64,000 nt of DNA from Faecalicatena contorta (GTDB lineage: Bacteria; Bacillota; Clostridia; Lachnospirales; Lachnospiraceae). The notes beneath the pieces were generated by a model. It had not been told where the DNA came from and did no database searches. It saw only the letters and a list, made by a program, of their open reading frames with translations. The translations under genes and the position numbers were made by a program. The stretch spans positions 651,942 through 715,941 of the forward strand of contig NZ_QGDS01000001.1 of the NCBI RefSeq assembly GCF_003149105.1, read 5' to 3'. This document shows, piece by piece, positions 16,183-25,593 of the stretch; positions within the stretch are counted from its first letter, which is position 1; every line of letters starts with the position of its first letter.

Positions 16183-16990
16183 ACGATTCCTCCTTTTTTT
16201 CACTTCCATTGCTTTTTTCTATGTATTCTCTAAGTTTCCCGACTGCGCTTGCATGTATCTGGGATACTCTTGGTTCGCTTACATTTATTATCGACGCAAT
16301 CTGCTTCATATTTAATTCTTCTACGTAATATAAAGAAATCACCATTTGTTCTTTTTCTTTCAGGGAGCGTATTGCTTCCGCAAGAGTGTTCCTGAACTCT
16401 TGTTCCATGAACCGCTCTTCCGGCTGCTCATCTTTTTTGTCAGAAGGTATTTGGACTGCCCTGTACCGCTCACTCGTCTCTTCCAGAATCATATCCAAAG
16501 ACAAAACCGAAGACAAACTTGCCTTTCCCATTACACTTCTGATTTTCTGAGGTTCCATTTCCATGCGTTCTGCCAGATCTTCCACTGAAGGGGGTCTCCC
16601 ATGTTCCGAATAGAACTTTGAAGATACTTCATTGATATCCCTCAGGTTTTTCCGGACTGTACGCGGAACCCAGTCCTGCTTTCTGGCAATGTCAATAATC
16701 ATTCCACGGATTCGTCTTGATGCATAAGTTTCAAATTTGGCGTTTTTATCCGCATCAAATTTATCAATGGCAGTCATCAGCATCAGAACACCTTCGTTCA
16801 CAATATCTTCCATCTGCGTAAATCCAACATAAACATCTCTCATCTGTATGGCAATGCTTTTCACAATATAGAGGTATCGAAGCGCCAATTCCTTCTTAAT
16901 CTCAAGTTCGCCTGTTTTTTGATAAAGTGTGAGAAGCTCTTCATTTGTATAGTCGGTCAGCACTTTGCTTTGTTCTTTTGTTTCTCCCAT
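16163..16990 (-). CDS. fliA: Flagellar sigma factor FliA (sigma-28 / sigma-D)
   Basis: FliA directs RNA polymerase to late flagellar and chemotaxis promoters and is held by FlgM. The 275-residue protein has region 2 (RDVYVGFTQMEDIVNEGVLMLMTAIDKFD, then KFETYASRRIRGMIID), the WVPRTVRKNLR region 3 and the C-terminal helix-turn-helix (NMKQIASIINVSEPRVSQIHASAVGKLR), which is typical of the FliA/WhiG group. It is embedded in the flagellar operon after flhA, so it is made with the basal body and then acts on the TTAW-N15-CGATA promoters seen in this window. Confidence 0.95.
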   Translation of the reverse strand: MGETKEQSKVLTDYTNEELLTLYQKTGELEIKKELALRYLYIVKSIAIQMRDVYVGFTQMEDIVNEGVLMLMTAIDKFDADKNAKFETYASRRIRGMIIDIARKQDWVPRTVRKNLRDINEVSSKFYSEHGRPPSVEDLAERMEMEPQKIRSVMGKASLSSVLSLDMILEETSERYRAVQIPSDKKDEQPEERFMEQEFRNTLAEAIRSLKEKEQMVISLYYVEELNMKQIASIINVSEPRVSQIHASAVGKLREYIEKSNGSEKKEESYVSGIL

Positions 16991-17011
16991 GCCTGTCCCC
17001 TTTTTATCGCC

Positions 17012-19078
17012 TTATTCCTGTTTGATATTCCCAATTGCCTGAATCTGCACATTATCAGCTATCTCATTAAATGCCAGCACATGTACCGACGGATAGAACT
17101 GCTCAAGCATCTGGTACAAATATACACGGATTACCTGGCTTGTGAGAATGATAATCTCCTGGGATATTTCCTGAAACTTTTTGACTTCCTCACCTACTTG
17201 GGTCAGCACACTCTGCATGACATCCGGGCTTACCGCCAGATAGACACCTTGCTCACCCTTAGCCAGACACTGGACAAGCGTCTTTTCCAGTTCTGCATCC
17301 AGGGTCACTACTCTCATCTGTCCGCCCACACAGAACCTTCTGGTAATCGTTCTTTTGAGCGCTATTCGGATTCTCTCTGTCACCTTTGTGATATCTTCTC
17401 CGGGAACACTGGTATTTGCAATGGTTTCCAAAATTGTCTCCATCGCCTTGATTGGGATTCCCTCTTTTAACAGATTAACTAATATTTTCTGGAAATTACC
17501 ATAGGACATTAGGTTGGGCACCACTTCCTCTACAAGGTCCGGCGCTGATTTCTTCAGATTTTCAAGCAGTTGGTTCACTTCCTGCCTGTTCAGTAGTTCA
17601 TAGGCATGCTGTTTAATTGTCTCTGAAAGGTGGGTAATCATAACCGACAGGGGATCAATGACCGTATAACCGTAAATCTCTGCCATCTCCTTATTTTCAG
17701 GCAATATCCACTTACTTGGAATTCCATATGCAGGCTCAATTGTCTCTATACCATCAATCTGTCCGGAAGGAGTAGATGGCTCCAGTGCCAGATAGTGATC
17801 TACCAGGATTTCTCCTTTGGCAACTTCTTCCCCTCTTATTTTAATGAGATACTGGTTTGTATTCAGACTGGAACTATCCCGCAGTCTGACCGAAGGAATC
17901 ACAAATCCCATGTCCTGTGCGTATTGTCTGCGGAAAATCACAATACGGTTAATCATCTTACCTCCGCTTGATTCATCCACCAGGGAGATCAGGCTATATC
18001 CAAATTCCATCTCAATCGGTTCTACCTCAATCAGGGAATAGATATTATTGATGTCTTTATAATACTCTTCTTCTGTCACAGGCGCACTGGACATTTCCGC
18101 CGCCTGCTCTGCGGCCTGTTCCTGGAGAACCACATTTTCTTCTATCTTCCTGCTAAGCCTGTAACCACCAATAATAAGGAAGCCCCCCAGAATTCCCATC
18201 TGAATCTTAGGCATCCCCGGTACAAGCATCAGAACCAGAAGAACACCGCCTGTTATCATAATCGCCCTGGGCTGGGCAAGAAACTGCTGTGACACATCTT
18301 CATTCAGACTGCCTTCTGAGACAGCTCTTGTTACAATCATACCGGTGGAGGTGGATATCAAGAGCGCCGGAATCTGAGAAACCAGACCATCACCTACCGT
18401 TGCAATGGAATAGACTGAAAGGGCCTGTGAAAGCTCCATTCCTGAAAGTAATATACCCATAGCGAAGCCGCCAATCAGGTTGATTATGGTGATGATGATA
18501 GACATAATTGCATCACCCTTGACTATTTTTGTGGCACCATCCATGGCACCGTAAAAGTCGGCTTCTCGCTGTATTTTGCTTCTTCGTATCCGGGCATCCT
18601 GCTCACTGATCAGTCCGGAACTTAAATCCGCATCAATTGCCATCTGCTTACCGGGCATAGCGTCCAATGTAAATCTGGCAGCAACCTCTGCCACACGTTC
18701 CGCACCCTTCGTAATAACGATAAACTGAACTAATACAATAATAAAGAAAATAATAAATCCAACAATAATATTCCCTTTTAGTACAAAGTCACCAAATGAA
18801 TGGATGACCCGTCCTGCCTGACCCTGGTTGGATAAAATATTTCTGGTTGAAGAAACATTGATTCCCAGCCTGAAAAGGGTTGTTATCAGCAAAAGTGACG
18901 GGAATATGGAAAACTCCAGGGGTTCTTTTATATTCATACTGATTAAAAGAATAATCATGGATATAGATATGTTTATAATAATCATGACATCCAAAATAAA
19001 TGGAGGCATGGGAATAATCAAGAGCAAAACAATGACTATTACGAAAAGAGCCACTGAGTTATTTAACAACCGCTTCAT
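17012..19078 (-). CDS. flhA: Flagellar type III export gate protein FlhA
   Basis: FlhA forms the nonameric gate of the flagellar export apparatus. Its 688 residues comprise an N-terminal set of about eight membrane helices (NSVALFVIVIVLLLIIPMPP onward), the conserved FHIPEP-type loop region with GKQMAIDADLSSGLI and RRSKIQREADFYGAMDGA, and a cytoplasmic C-terminal domain of about 340 residues. It is followed 3 bp from flhB. In most Clostridia flhF and flhG follow flhA; here fliA follows directly. Confidence 0.97.
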   Translation of the reverse strand: MKRLLNNSVALFVIVIVLLLIIPMPPFILDVMIIINISISMIILLISMNIKEPLEFSIFPSLLLITTLFRLGINVSSTRNILSNQGQAGRVIHSFGDFVLKGNIIVGFIIFFIIVLVQFIVITKGAERVAEVAARFTLDAMPGKQMAIDADLSSGLISEQDARIRRSKIQREADFYGAMDGATKIVKGDAIMSIIITIINLIGGFAMGILLSGMELSQALSVYSIATVGDGLVSQIPALLISTSTGMIVTRAVSEGSLNEDVSQQFLAQPRAIMITGGVLLVLMLVPGMPKIQMGILGGFLIIGGYRLSRKIEENVVLQEQAAEQAAEMSSAPVTEEEYYKDINNIYSLIEVEPIEMEFGYSLISLVDESSGGKMINRIVIFRRQYAQDMGFVIPSVRLRDSSSLNTNQYLIKIRGEEVAKGEILVDHYLALEPSTPSGQIDGIETIEPAYGIPSKWILPENKEMAEIYGYTVIDPLSVMITHLSETIKQHAYELLNRQEVNQLLENLKKSAPDLVEEVVPNLMSYGNFQKILVNLLKEGIPIKAMETILETIANTSVPGEDITKVTERIRIALKRTITRRFCVGGQMRVVTLDAELEKTLVQCLAKGEQGVYLAVSPDVMQSVLTQVGEEVKKFQEISQEIIILTSQVIRVYLYQMLEQFYPSVHVLAFNEIADNVQIQAIGNIKQE

Positions 19079-19081
19079 GCT

Positions 19082-20143
19082 TTACCTCATCTTCTTGTTC
19101 ATCTTATATACAAATACCAGAACCTCTGCTACTGCACCATAGTATTCCATCGGTATCTCATGGTTTACCTCTGTCTGTGCATACAGACCCCTGGCAAGAG
19201 GTTTATCCTCTATGACCGCAACATTGTGTTCCTCTCCGATTCTGACAATCCTAAGGGCAAGCTCGTCCTGCCCCTTCGCAACCACAATAGGTGCGTTGTT
19301 CTTATCTGTATCATAAGAGAGTGCAACTGCAAAGTGCGTAGGGTTACGGATAATAACATCCGCCGCCGGAACCGCCTGCATCATTCTCATTCTGGCCCGC
19401 TGCCTCTGTAAATCACGAATCCGCCCTTTAATTTCCGGATTTCCTTCCGTCTGTTTAAATTCCTCTTTTACTTCCTGCTTCGACATGCGAATTTTACGCT
19501 CATAGTCCCATCTCTGGAACAGATAGTCAAAAAGGGCAATTACTGTAAATACCATAGAAACCCTGATAATCATCGTCATCATCAAGTCAAACATATGCGC
19601 GATTGAACCTGAAACAGACATATCCATGGTACGCATTACTGTTTCTGCATCTGCTTTTAGCAGATTGTAAAGAATTACAATAAGTACAATTACTTTTAAA
19701 ATATTTTTTATAAGTTCTGTTGCATTTTTTAGTGAAAAAAGTTTTTTTATCCCCTGCATAGGGCTTATCCGGTTGAATTTCGGGTAAAAATTCTTTGCGG
19801 TGAAAAGAAAGCGGGTCTGAATCCCATGCATAATCACTCCCACCGTCATACAGATAAACGCAAAGGGTAATATTGTCTTTGCGGATGCCAGCATAAATTC
19901 TCTTCCATATTCCCCTACATTATTTTGGTTTAATTCATTTACGCTCCCGGCTAATTCCAGAAACCGTTTCATGAATTGTGTAATCGTACCCAAAATATAA
20001 GGAGCAAGCTGCTTTAACGCATAAAAAGAGACAAAGACAAACACAATGTTAACAACATCCGTGCTCTGAAAAATATTTCCCTCTTTTCTTTCATCACGCC
20101 TTTTTTTCGGGGTGGCTTTTTCGGTTTTTGAATCTGCGGCCAA
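19082..20143 (-). CDS. flhB: Flagellar export switch protein FlhB
   Basis: FlhB changes the export apparatus from hook to filament substrates by self-cleavage. The 353-residue protein starts MAADSKTEKATPKKRRDERKEGN, has four membrane helices, and carries the autocleavage motif NPTHFAVALSYD around residue 260. A separate short gene at 38.9 kb encodes a copy of only this cytoplasmic C-terminal domain. The neighbours fliR and flhA follow the usual order. Confidence 0.97.
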   Translation of the reverse strand: MAADSKTEKATPKKRRDERKEGNIFQSTDVVNIVFVFVSFYALKQLAPYILGTITQFMKRFLELAGSVNELNQNNVGEYGREFMLASAKTILPFAFICMTVGVIMHGIQTRFLFTAKNFYPKFNRISPMQGIKKLFSLKNATELIKNILKVIVLIVILYNLLKADAETVMRTMDMSVSGSIAHMFDLMMTMIIRVSMVFTVIALFDYLFQRWDYERKIRMSKQEVKEEFKQTEGNPEIKGRIRDLQRQRARMRMMQAVPAADVIIRNPTHFAVALSYDTDKNNAPIVVAKGQDELALRIVRIGEEHNVAVIEDKPLARGLYAQTEVNHEIPMEYYGAVAEVLVFVYKMNKKMR

Positions 20144-20161
20144 ACAATATCCCTCCCTTAA

Positions 20162-20932
20162 TTACCCTGCAAGCCTCAATATATCCTGTATTGTCTGCAT
20201 CATATCTGTAATAAGTCTGCTCAGGAAATCTCCTGCCGGTGATATCATGAAAACCATCATAATAATCCCCAATATTACCCTAAGTTGAATGCTTACTACA
20301 AAAAGGTTAATCTGCGGGATAATCCGCATCAAAAGCCCCGTTGCAATTTCCATCAAAAATTCAAATGCTATAATCGGAAATGACAATTTTACTGCCAAAA
20401 CGATACATTGTATAAATATATTCAGCATGGACTGCGCTGCATCCGTTCCCAGCACAACACCGGCATAGGGCACAACATTTCCTGATTCAGCTAATATCTT
20501 AATTAGTGCCAGATGCCCGTCGACTGCAAAAAACAGTAAAAGATAATATATCTGCAGTATATTTCCGGTCATAGCTACCTGTGTGCCGTTCTGTGCATCA
20601 TACACAGTAGACATAGACAATCCCATCTGAAAATCTATCACTGATCCCGCATAAGTAACCACCATGTCGAAAAGCTGCATCACGAATCCCACAAGGTATC
20701 CCAATGCAAATTCCTTTAACAGGAGTACACCATACACAATTGCCGATGTGACATCTACGTCCGGCACCTGAGCAGAGGGGTATATTCCAATGGCAAGTAC
20801 AAATACCAATCCGGTCTTAAATACTGCCGGTATAGTTCTTCTGCCAAGAACAGGGTTCAAGAAAACAAAACCAGACATTCTCATTAGAATCAATGTAAAT
20901 AACACAAACTCCGGTGTGCCTGTCAAAGACAT
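20162..20932 (-). CDS. fliR: Flagellar export gate protein FliR
   Basis: A 256-residue membrane protein with about six hydrophobic segments and the FliR-family opening (TPEFVLFTLILMRMSGFVFLNPVLG). FliR builds the export gate core with FliP and FliQ. It sits between fliQ and flhB with short gaps, the conserved order. Confidence 0.96.
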   Translation of the reverse strand: MSLTGTPEFVLFTLILMRMSGFVFLNPVLGRRTIPAVFKTGLVFVLAIGIYPSAQVPDVDVTSAIVYGVLLLKEFALGYLVGFVMQLFDMVVTYAGSVIDFQMGLSMSTVYDAQNGTQVAMTGNILQIYYLLLFFAVDGHLALIKILAESGNVVPYAGVVLGTDAAQSMLNIFIQCIVLAVKLSFPIIAFEFLMEIATGLLMRIIPQINLFVVSIQLRVILGIIMMVFMISPAGDFLSRLITDMMQTIQDILRLAG

Positions 20933-20942
20933 GTTACTCCTC

Positions 20943-21206
20943 CTAACCTGCTATCAGAAGAAATATCTGCTGAGTAAATTCCTGCAGCGACTTTAACATA
21001 CTGTCGCCCATCACAACAAGCAGCACGCCTATTACAATCAATTTCGGCACAAATGTCAGAGTCTGCTCGTGAATCTGTGTCGCGGCCTGAAGAATAGAAA
21101 TGACAATTCCCACTACCATACTGATAATTAATATCGGCCCCCCAAGTTTCACAGCCATAACAAACAGCTGATACATCAGGTCCATAATTTCTCCGGTTGT
21201 CAGCAT
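20943..21206 (-). CDS. fliQ: Flagellar export gate protein FliQ
   Basis: An 87-residue protein with two membrane helices separated by the conserved QAATQIHEQTLTFVPK loop, a hallmark of FliQ/YscS. It is part of the FliP-FliQ-FliR gate, lies 14 bp after fliP, and has normal length for the family. Confidence 0.97.
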   Translation of the reverse strand: MLTTGEIMDLMYQLFVMAVKLGGPILIISMVVGIVISILQAATQIHEQTLTFVPKLIVIGVLLVVMGDSMLKSLQEFTQQIFLLIAG

Positions 21207-21220
21207 CCTTCTTCCTCCTG

Positions 21221-21883
21221 TCAGTAATTAAAGCTTTTTACTATAGTAGAAAATAGCAGCTCCCATCCGTTCAGTGTGACAAATAATAACAATTTGAACG
21301 GTAATGCGATGGTTGCAGGGGGCAGCATAATCATTCCCATAGACATCAATGTACTAGATACAATAATATCAATCAGGAGAAATGGAATAAACAATAATAA
21401 TCCGGCCATAAATCCCCGTTTCAGTTCACTGGTCATAAAAGACGGAATAATAACAGTCAGAGGCAAATCGGGAGCTTCCATTGTCTCCTCAATCCCCGCC
21501 ATATCTATATACATATTCAGGCTGCTGTTTTCTGTCTGCTTTAGCATAAATTCCTTCATAGGAACCGCAGCTCTATTCAGTGCTTCCTGCTGTGTAATCT
21601 CACCAGTTTTATACGGCTGGTATGCATCCGTATTGATATCCTGAATTACCGGATTCATGATAAATAATGTCAGAAATAACGCAATCCCCGTCAGCACCAT
21701 GTTGGGCGGTGTCTGTTGTATTCCCAGTGCATTCCTCGTGAAAGAAAGAATAATGATAATTCTGACAAAGGAAGTCATCATGACAACAATAGACGGAAGA
21801 AGCATTAAAACTGTCATCATGACAATTATTTCCAGGGAAGGGACTTGATCCCCATTTATGTTAATTAAAGAATTTGTATCCAT
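21221..21883 (-). CDS. fliP: Flagellar export gate protein FliP
   Basis: A 220-residue membrane protein with FliP signatures: SFVRIIIILSFTRNALGIQQTPPNMVL, then FMTSELKRGFMAGLLLFIPFLLIDI near the C-terminus. It lacks the cleaved signal peptide of proteobacterial FliP and resembles the short Gram-positive form. It forms the export gate with FliQ and FliR, and lies 4 bp after fliO. Confidence 0.97.
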   Translation of the reverse strand: MDTNSLININGDQVPSLEIIVMMTVLMLLPSIVVMMTSFVRIIIILSFTRNALGIQQTPPNMVLTGIALFLTLFIMNPVIQDINTDAYQPYKTGEITQQEALNRAAVPMKEFMLKQTENSSLNMYIDMAGIEETMEAPDLPLTVIIPSFMTSELKRGFMAGLLLFIPFLLIDIIVSSTLMSMGMIMLPPATIALPFKLLLFVTLNGWELLFSTIVKSFNY

Positions 21884-21887
21884 GTAT

Positions 21888-22226
21888 TTACTTCTTTCTT
21901 TTTGTCAGTCTTTCCAACTGCTGTTTAAAATTCGGGATTTCCAAAGCATCTCCTATGCTGTCATCCAGTTCTTCTAATTCATCAAACTTATCCAGCACAG
22001 TAATCTGAGAGGAGGTCATCCCCAATAAAAGGTAACTCTTTCCCGTCTGAACAATGGCAAGAGTCCCATACTGCCCGACCGGAAGCTGGGACACCATCTT
22101 CATATACTGTGTTCTTCCGCTAATTTTTCCTGTTCTGCCGATATGCTTTGAAGAGACATACGCCAGGTAGAGAATTACACCGATAATCAGTAGAGAGCCC
22201 AGTGCCGTAGTTATTCCATCAAACAT
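21888..22226 (-). CDS. fliO: FliO-like flagellar assembly protein
   Basis: A 112-residue protein with one N-terminal membrane helix (ALGSLLIIGVILYLAYVSSKHI) and a small cytoplasmic part with the VSQLPVGQYGTLAIVQTGKSYLLLGMT segment typical of FliO/FliZ. FliO helps assemble the FliP core. Position between fliY and fliP supports the call. Confidence 0.9.
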   Translation of the reverse strand: MFDGITTALGSLLIIGVILYLAYVSSKHIGRTGKISGRTQYMKMVSQLPVGQYGTLAIVQTGKSYLLLGMTSSQITVLDKFDELEELDDSIGDALEIPNFKQQLERLTKRKK

Positions 22227-22238
22227 ATGTATACTCCC

Positions 22239-23648
22239 CTATTCAAGCAATGCAATCTCTTCTTTCAGAATCTCTGTGATACGGATACCAAAATTATCAT
22301 CGACTACTACTACATCCCCTTTTGCGATGCACTGCCCGTTTACAAACAAATCCACTTGTTCCCCTGCAAGTTTATCAAGAACTACCAGTGAGCCTTTATT
22401 CAGATCCAAAATGTCCTTCACCAGTTTTCTTGTCCGTCCAATCTCTACGGAAACATCAAGGGGTACTCCCATAATTAATTCCATATTTGCATCCTGTTCC
22501 TCCTGACTGGGCTGACTGTCTGCGTTTGTCGCTAAGTTCGGCCGCGGTGCAGGATTAACCCCTATCTTTTTCGGAGCACGTCCCTGCTGCATCTGCTGAA
22601 TCTGAGCCTGCATTTGCTGCATCTGCTGCATTTGCTGGCGCATTAAATCCATCATGCCTGTAATAGCCTCAGAATTCTGCTGATTTACTGGCGGCATCTG
22701 TGCTGCCATGCCTGGTACCTGAACTGGTGCACTTTGAGGCTGCCCCCCCATCAACTGCGACTGGAATGCATCTGTCTGTATCTGTCCGTTTCCGGGCTGC
22801 AACTGAGATGTGTCTGTCTGTACCTGTACGTTTCCAGGCTGAATCCCAGATACATCTGCCTGTACCTGTACGTTTCCAGGCTGAATCCCGGATACATCTG
22901 CCTGTGTCTGTCCATTTCCAGGCTGAACTCCTGGTGCATCTGTCTGTACCTGTCCGGTAAGCTCTTCTGGCTGAGGTGCATCCACCTGTACCTGCTCCTG
23001 AATCGACGTAACCACAGGAACAGTTTTCTGCGGCTCTTCTACTATATCAGGCACTCCATCAGCAAAGAACCCGGCAACTAATTCATGTGCAAGTCCTATG
23101 GGCATAAGGTTCATAAACTCACTTTTCAGTTTATCTGCAATTTGGATTGTGAATCCAATTACAGCCATTACTCCCTCGTCTTTAAAATACTTCTCTTTAA
23201 ACTGGTTTGCACTTGCAACCTCAAAAGATTGCGGAGTCGAAATATTTACTGTTCTTCCCAGCAATTCTGAAAGTGCGGTTGCAGAGGCTCCCATCATCTG
23301 GTTCATAACCTCACAGATAGCGCTTATATTCATTTCATCTAGTTCAAAGTCTTCTTCCGGTATCTCCATGCCCATCAGCATTTCAACGATGACCCGCACA
23401 TCATTGCGTTTCAGAAGCATGATATTACTTCCTGTAAGACCCTCTATGTAAACGATTTCTACCCCAACGGCCGGCTCCAGATGATTGAACTCAAATTCTT
23501 CCTCCTTCTGGATCTTAACAACCGGAGTTGTAATATCTACCCGTGCATCCAGCATTGTAGAAATAGCCGTCGCTGAAGCGCCGAGACTAATATTTAGTAT
23601 TTCTCCTATGGCGTCTATTTCCATTGAACTTAATTTCTTATTGTCCAT
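22239..23648 (-). CDS. fliY: Flagellar motor switch phosphatase FliY
   Basis: FliY is the Gram-positive C-ring protein that combines a CheC-like CheY-P phosphatase with a FliN-type C-terminus. In its 469 residues the N-terminal part has two CheC helices (GEILNISLGASATAISTML and CEVMNQMMGASATALSELL). A Gln/Pro-rich linker with 14-residue repeats follows (about 228-305), then a Met/Gln helix (QQMQQMQAQIQQMQ), and the SpoA/FliN domain (LDVSVEIGRTRKLVKDILDL onward). The extended repeat linker is unusual. Confidence 0.95.
   Translation of the reverse strand: MDNKKLSSMEIDAIGEILNISLGASATAISTMLDARVDITTPVVKIQKEEEFEFNHLEPAVGVEIVYIEGLTGSNIMLLKRNDVRVIVEMLMGMEIPEEDFELDEMNISAICEVMNQMMGASATALSELLGRTVNISTPQSFEVASANQFKEKYFKDEGVMAVIGFTIQIADKLKSEFMNLMPIGLAHELVAGFFADGVPDIVEEPQKTVPVVTSIQEQVQVDAPQPEELTGQVQTDAPGVQPGNGQTQADVSGIQPGNVQVQADVSGIQPGNVQVQTDTSQLQPGNGQIQTDAFQSQLMGGQPQSAPVQVPGMAAQMPPVNQQNSEAITGMMDLMRQQMQQMQQMQAQIQQMQQGRAPKKIGVNPAPRPNLATNADSQPSQEEQDANMELIMGVPLDVSVEIGRTRKLVKDILDLNKGSLVVLDKLAGEQVDLFVNGQCIAKGDVVVVDDNFGIRITEILKEEIALLE
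22756..22965 (-). repeat. In-frame 42-bp tandem repeats in the fliY linker
   Basis: Four clear and about two degenerate copies of a 42-bp unit encoding VSGIQPGNVQVQAD-like peptides. Two central copies are almost identical in DNA. The array joins the phosphatase and FliN-like halves of FliY. Confidence 0.85.
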
Positions 23649-23684
23649 TCGTTAACTCTCTTTCCGGCAATGCCAAGCCACTCT

Positions 23685-24119
23685 TTATTTTCCTATTTCT
23701 AACGCCTTCTGTGCCATCTGCTTTACAGCATTAAACGCAGTAATGTTCGCTTCATATGAACGTGTAGCCGCCATTGCATCTGTTGTTTCTTGTACGACAT
23801 CCACATTGGGCATCCTGACATACCCCTGGTCGTCGGCATCCGGATGTTCCGGGTTGTACACTGCTTTTAGCTCTGTAGCATCATCCACAATTGCAGTGGC
23901 CTCAACTCCGCCATTTGAAGTTGTTTTGCCCATTGCCTTGTTCAGCACCGTACGGAAATCATCTTTCGATTCTAAAACCACCAGTTTTCTGCGGTATGGA
24001 GTCCCATCCTCGGTTCTGGTCGTTTCAATATTGGCAATATTTTCCGCTGCGACATCCAGACGCAGCCGCTGTGCTGTCATGCCAGTCGCACTAATATTCA
24101 GAGAACTTAAAAAAGACAT
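23685..24119 (-). CDS. flgC: Flagellar basal-body rod protein FlgC, displaced
   Basis: A 144-residue rod protein opening MSFLSSLNISATGMTAQRLRLDVAAENIANIET. The MPNVDVVQETTDAMAATRSYEANITAFN C-terminus is the FlgC pattern. FlgC forms the proximal rod with FlgB. Normally flgC lies between flgB and fliE; here it lies about 12 kb away between cheY and fliY, while flgB and fliE are adjacent at 36 kb. GGGGGG-type ribosome binding is present and all neighbours are co-directional. Confidence 0.95.
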   Translation of the reverse strand: MSFLSSLNISATGMTAQRLRLDVAAENIANIETTRTEDGTPYRRKLVVLESKDDFRTVLNKAMGKTTSNGGVEATAIVDDATELKAVYNPEHPDADDQGYVRMPNVDVVQETTDAMAATRSYEANITAFNAVKQMAQKALEIGK

Positions 24120-24135
24120 ACCGTTCCCCCCTTAA

Positions 24136-24498
24136 TTATTGATCAATTATTTTTGATACTGTATCCAGGATACGGGTTGGTTTAAAAGGCTTTACAATAA
24201 AATCCTTTGCCCCTGATTTGATAGCTTCAATAACCATAGTCTCCTGCCCCATTGCGGAACACATAACTACTGTAGCATTTGCATCATGTGCCTTAATCGC
24301 TTTCAGGCATTCCAACCCATCCATATTAGGCATTGTGATATCCATCAGTACAAGTTCCGGCTTAACATCCTTATACATCTGCAGCGCTTCCACACCGTCA
24401 CTGGCCTCACATACATCCGTATATCCTCCTTTTGACAGGGTATCCTTCACCATCATGCGCATGAACGCCGCATCATCTACTACCATAATCTTTGCCAT
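24136..24498 (-). CDS. cheY: Chemotaxis response regulator CheY
   Basis: A 120-residue single receiver domain with the acidic pair Asp8-Asp9, phospho-acceptor Asp53 in VLMDITMPNMDG, the conserved Ser/Thr in VMCSAMG and the lysine in FIVKPFKP. CheY-P binds FliM/FliY to alter rotation. It lies between fliM and flgC, next to its motor targets. Confidence 0.96.
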   Translation of the reverse strand: MAKIMVVDDAAFMRMMVKDTLSKGGYTDVCEASDGVEALQMYKDVKPELVLMDITMPNMDGLECLKAIKAHDANATVVMCSAMGQETMVIEAIKSGAKDFIVKPFKPTRILDTVSKIIDQ

Positions 24499-24543
24499 TT
24501 GTTTTTACCTCTTTCTTTGATGATTTTATTTACACAACAGAAA

Positions 24544-25554
24544 TTATTCTGCTGGTACTGCCATATTAAGCCGCTCTTCTATTCTGACTGCAGCATTCTT
24601 CTTATGTGCCCCAAGCGTTCCCTTAAACCATGGATGCTCCTCCACATATAATGTAATATCCATATCTTTTCCTTTATTCATATCTATGACATCCCCTACC
24701 TTGAGGCTGCATACATCCTGTAAGCTCAGTTTCGCTTCACTAAGCTCGGCACGCATTTCCAGCGAACTTTTCTTTAGCCTTCCCATAATGATTTCCTGAG
24801 CGTTGGCAATACCTTCATCATAAAGTCCTGCCACATGCTTCCGCTTATCAATAATTGAGAATATATTTGTTAACAGGTTTCCCGGGATACAAATTGTAAT
24901 TTTTCCCTCTATTTCACCCATCTTTACATTAATCAGAATGATTGCCACCGGCTCCTCCAGGCTGATTTCCTGGTACAGTCCGGGATTTGTCTCTAAGCTT
25001 AGCTCTCCCATGCCGACCTTGATGTAATTGTTCCATGCATCCTTAGTCACTCCAAGAAGATATTGCATCATCTTTTCGTACAGGGCAATTTCAATTTCCG
25101 TATAGCTGTAAGAAGAATCTATTATATCATCATCCCCTCTTCCGCCTAACATCCTGTCGATCATATTAATCATCAGCTTTTGGCTCACATGAACCAAAAC
25201 AGGGGGGGCTTTTGAGTCATCCGGAAGGTTCAAAGGCATCAATGTCATTACATCATTATCAGTCAGAGCGTTATTGAACTCGTGATAACGCTGTTCCTCC
25301 ACAGTTATGACCTCCATCTCACAGTTTGCCCTCAGGATTCCATTTACTCTTGAAGACGCAAGCCGCGTGTAATTATCATAAATACCTTTGATTAATTTTA
25401 ACTTATCTTTTGTAAACTTTTTAGGACTCGAAAAATCATACTTTTTCCAAGTCTTCTCTGGCTCCTTTTGTGGTTCAGAAGCATTGTCTGCATCACTACT
25501 CATCATAGAATTCAACAATGCGTCTATCTGACTTTGGGATAATACTTCTGCCAT
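24544..25554 (-). CDS. fliM: Flagellar motor switch protein FliM
   Basis: FliM forms the C-ring and receives CheY-P. The 336-residue protein begins MAEVLSQSQIDALL, the CheY-P-binding peptide, followed by the CheC-like core (YDNYTRLASSRVNGILR) and a SpoA C-terminal domain (LKVGDVIDMNKGKDMDITLYVEE). It follows motB directly, without the fliL gene often found there. Confidence 0.96.
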   Translation of the reverse strand: MAEVLSQSQIDALLNSMMSSDADNASEPQKEPEKTWKKYDFSSPKKFTKDKLKLIKGIYDNYTRLASSRVNGILRANCEMEVITVEEQRYHEFNNALTDNDVMTLMPLNLPDDSKAPPVLVHVSQKLMINMIDRMLGGRGDDDIIDSSYSYTEIEIALYEKMMQYLLGVTKDAWNNYIKVGMGELSLETNPGLYQEISLEEPVAIILINVKMGEIEGKITICIPGNLLTNIFSIIDKRKHVAGLYDEGIANAQEIIMGRLKKSSLEMRAELSEAKLSLQDVCSLKVGDVIDMNKGKDMDITLYVEEHPWFKGTLGAHKKNAAVRIEERLNMAVPAE

Positions 25555-25593
25555 ACTCTTACTCCTGTAGTTTTATAATGTATCCGCAACACG

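Noticed and set aside
22756..22965. Possible CRISPR-like array in fliY
   Set aside because: Coding tandem repeat with a 14-residue period and no spacers.
22700..23081. Plus-strand frames with repeated residues opposite fliY
   Set aside because: They are the reverse reading of the fliY repeat.
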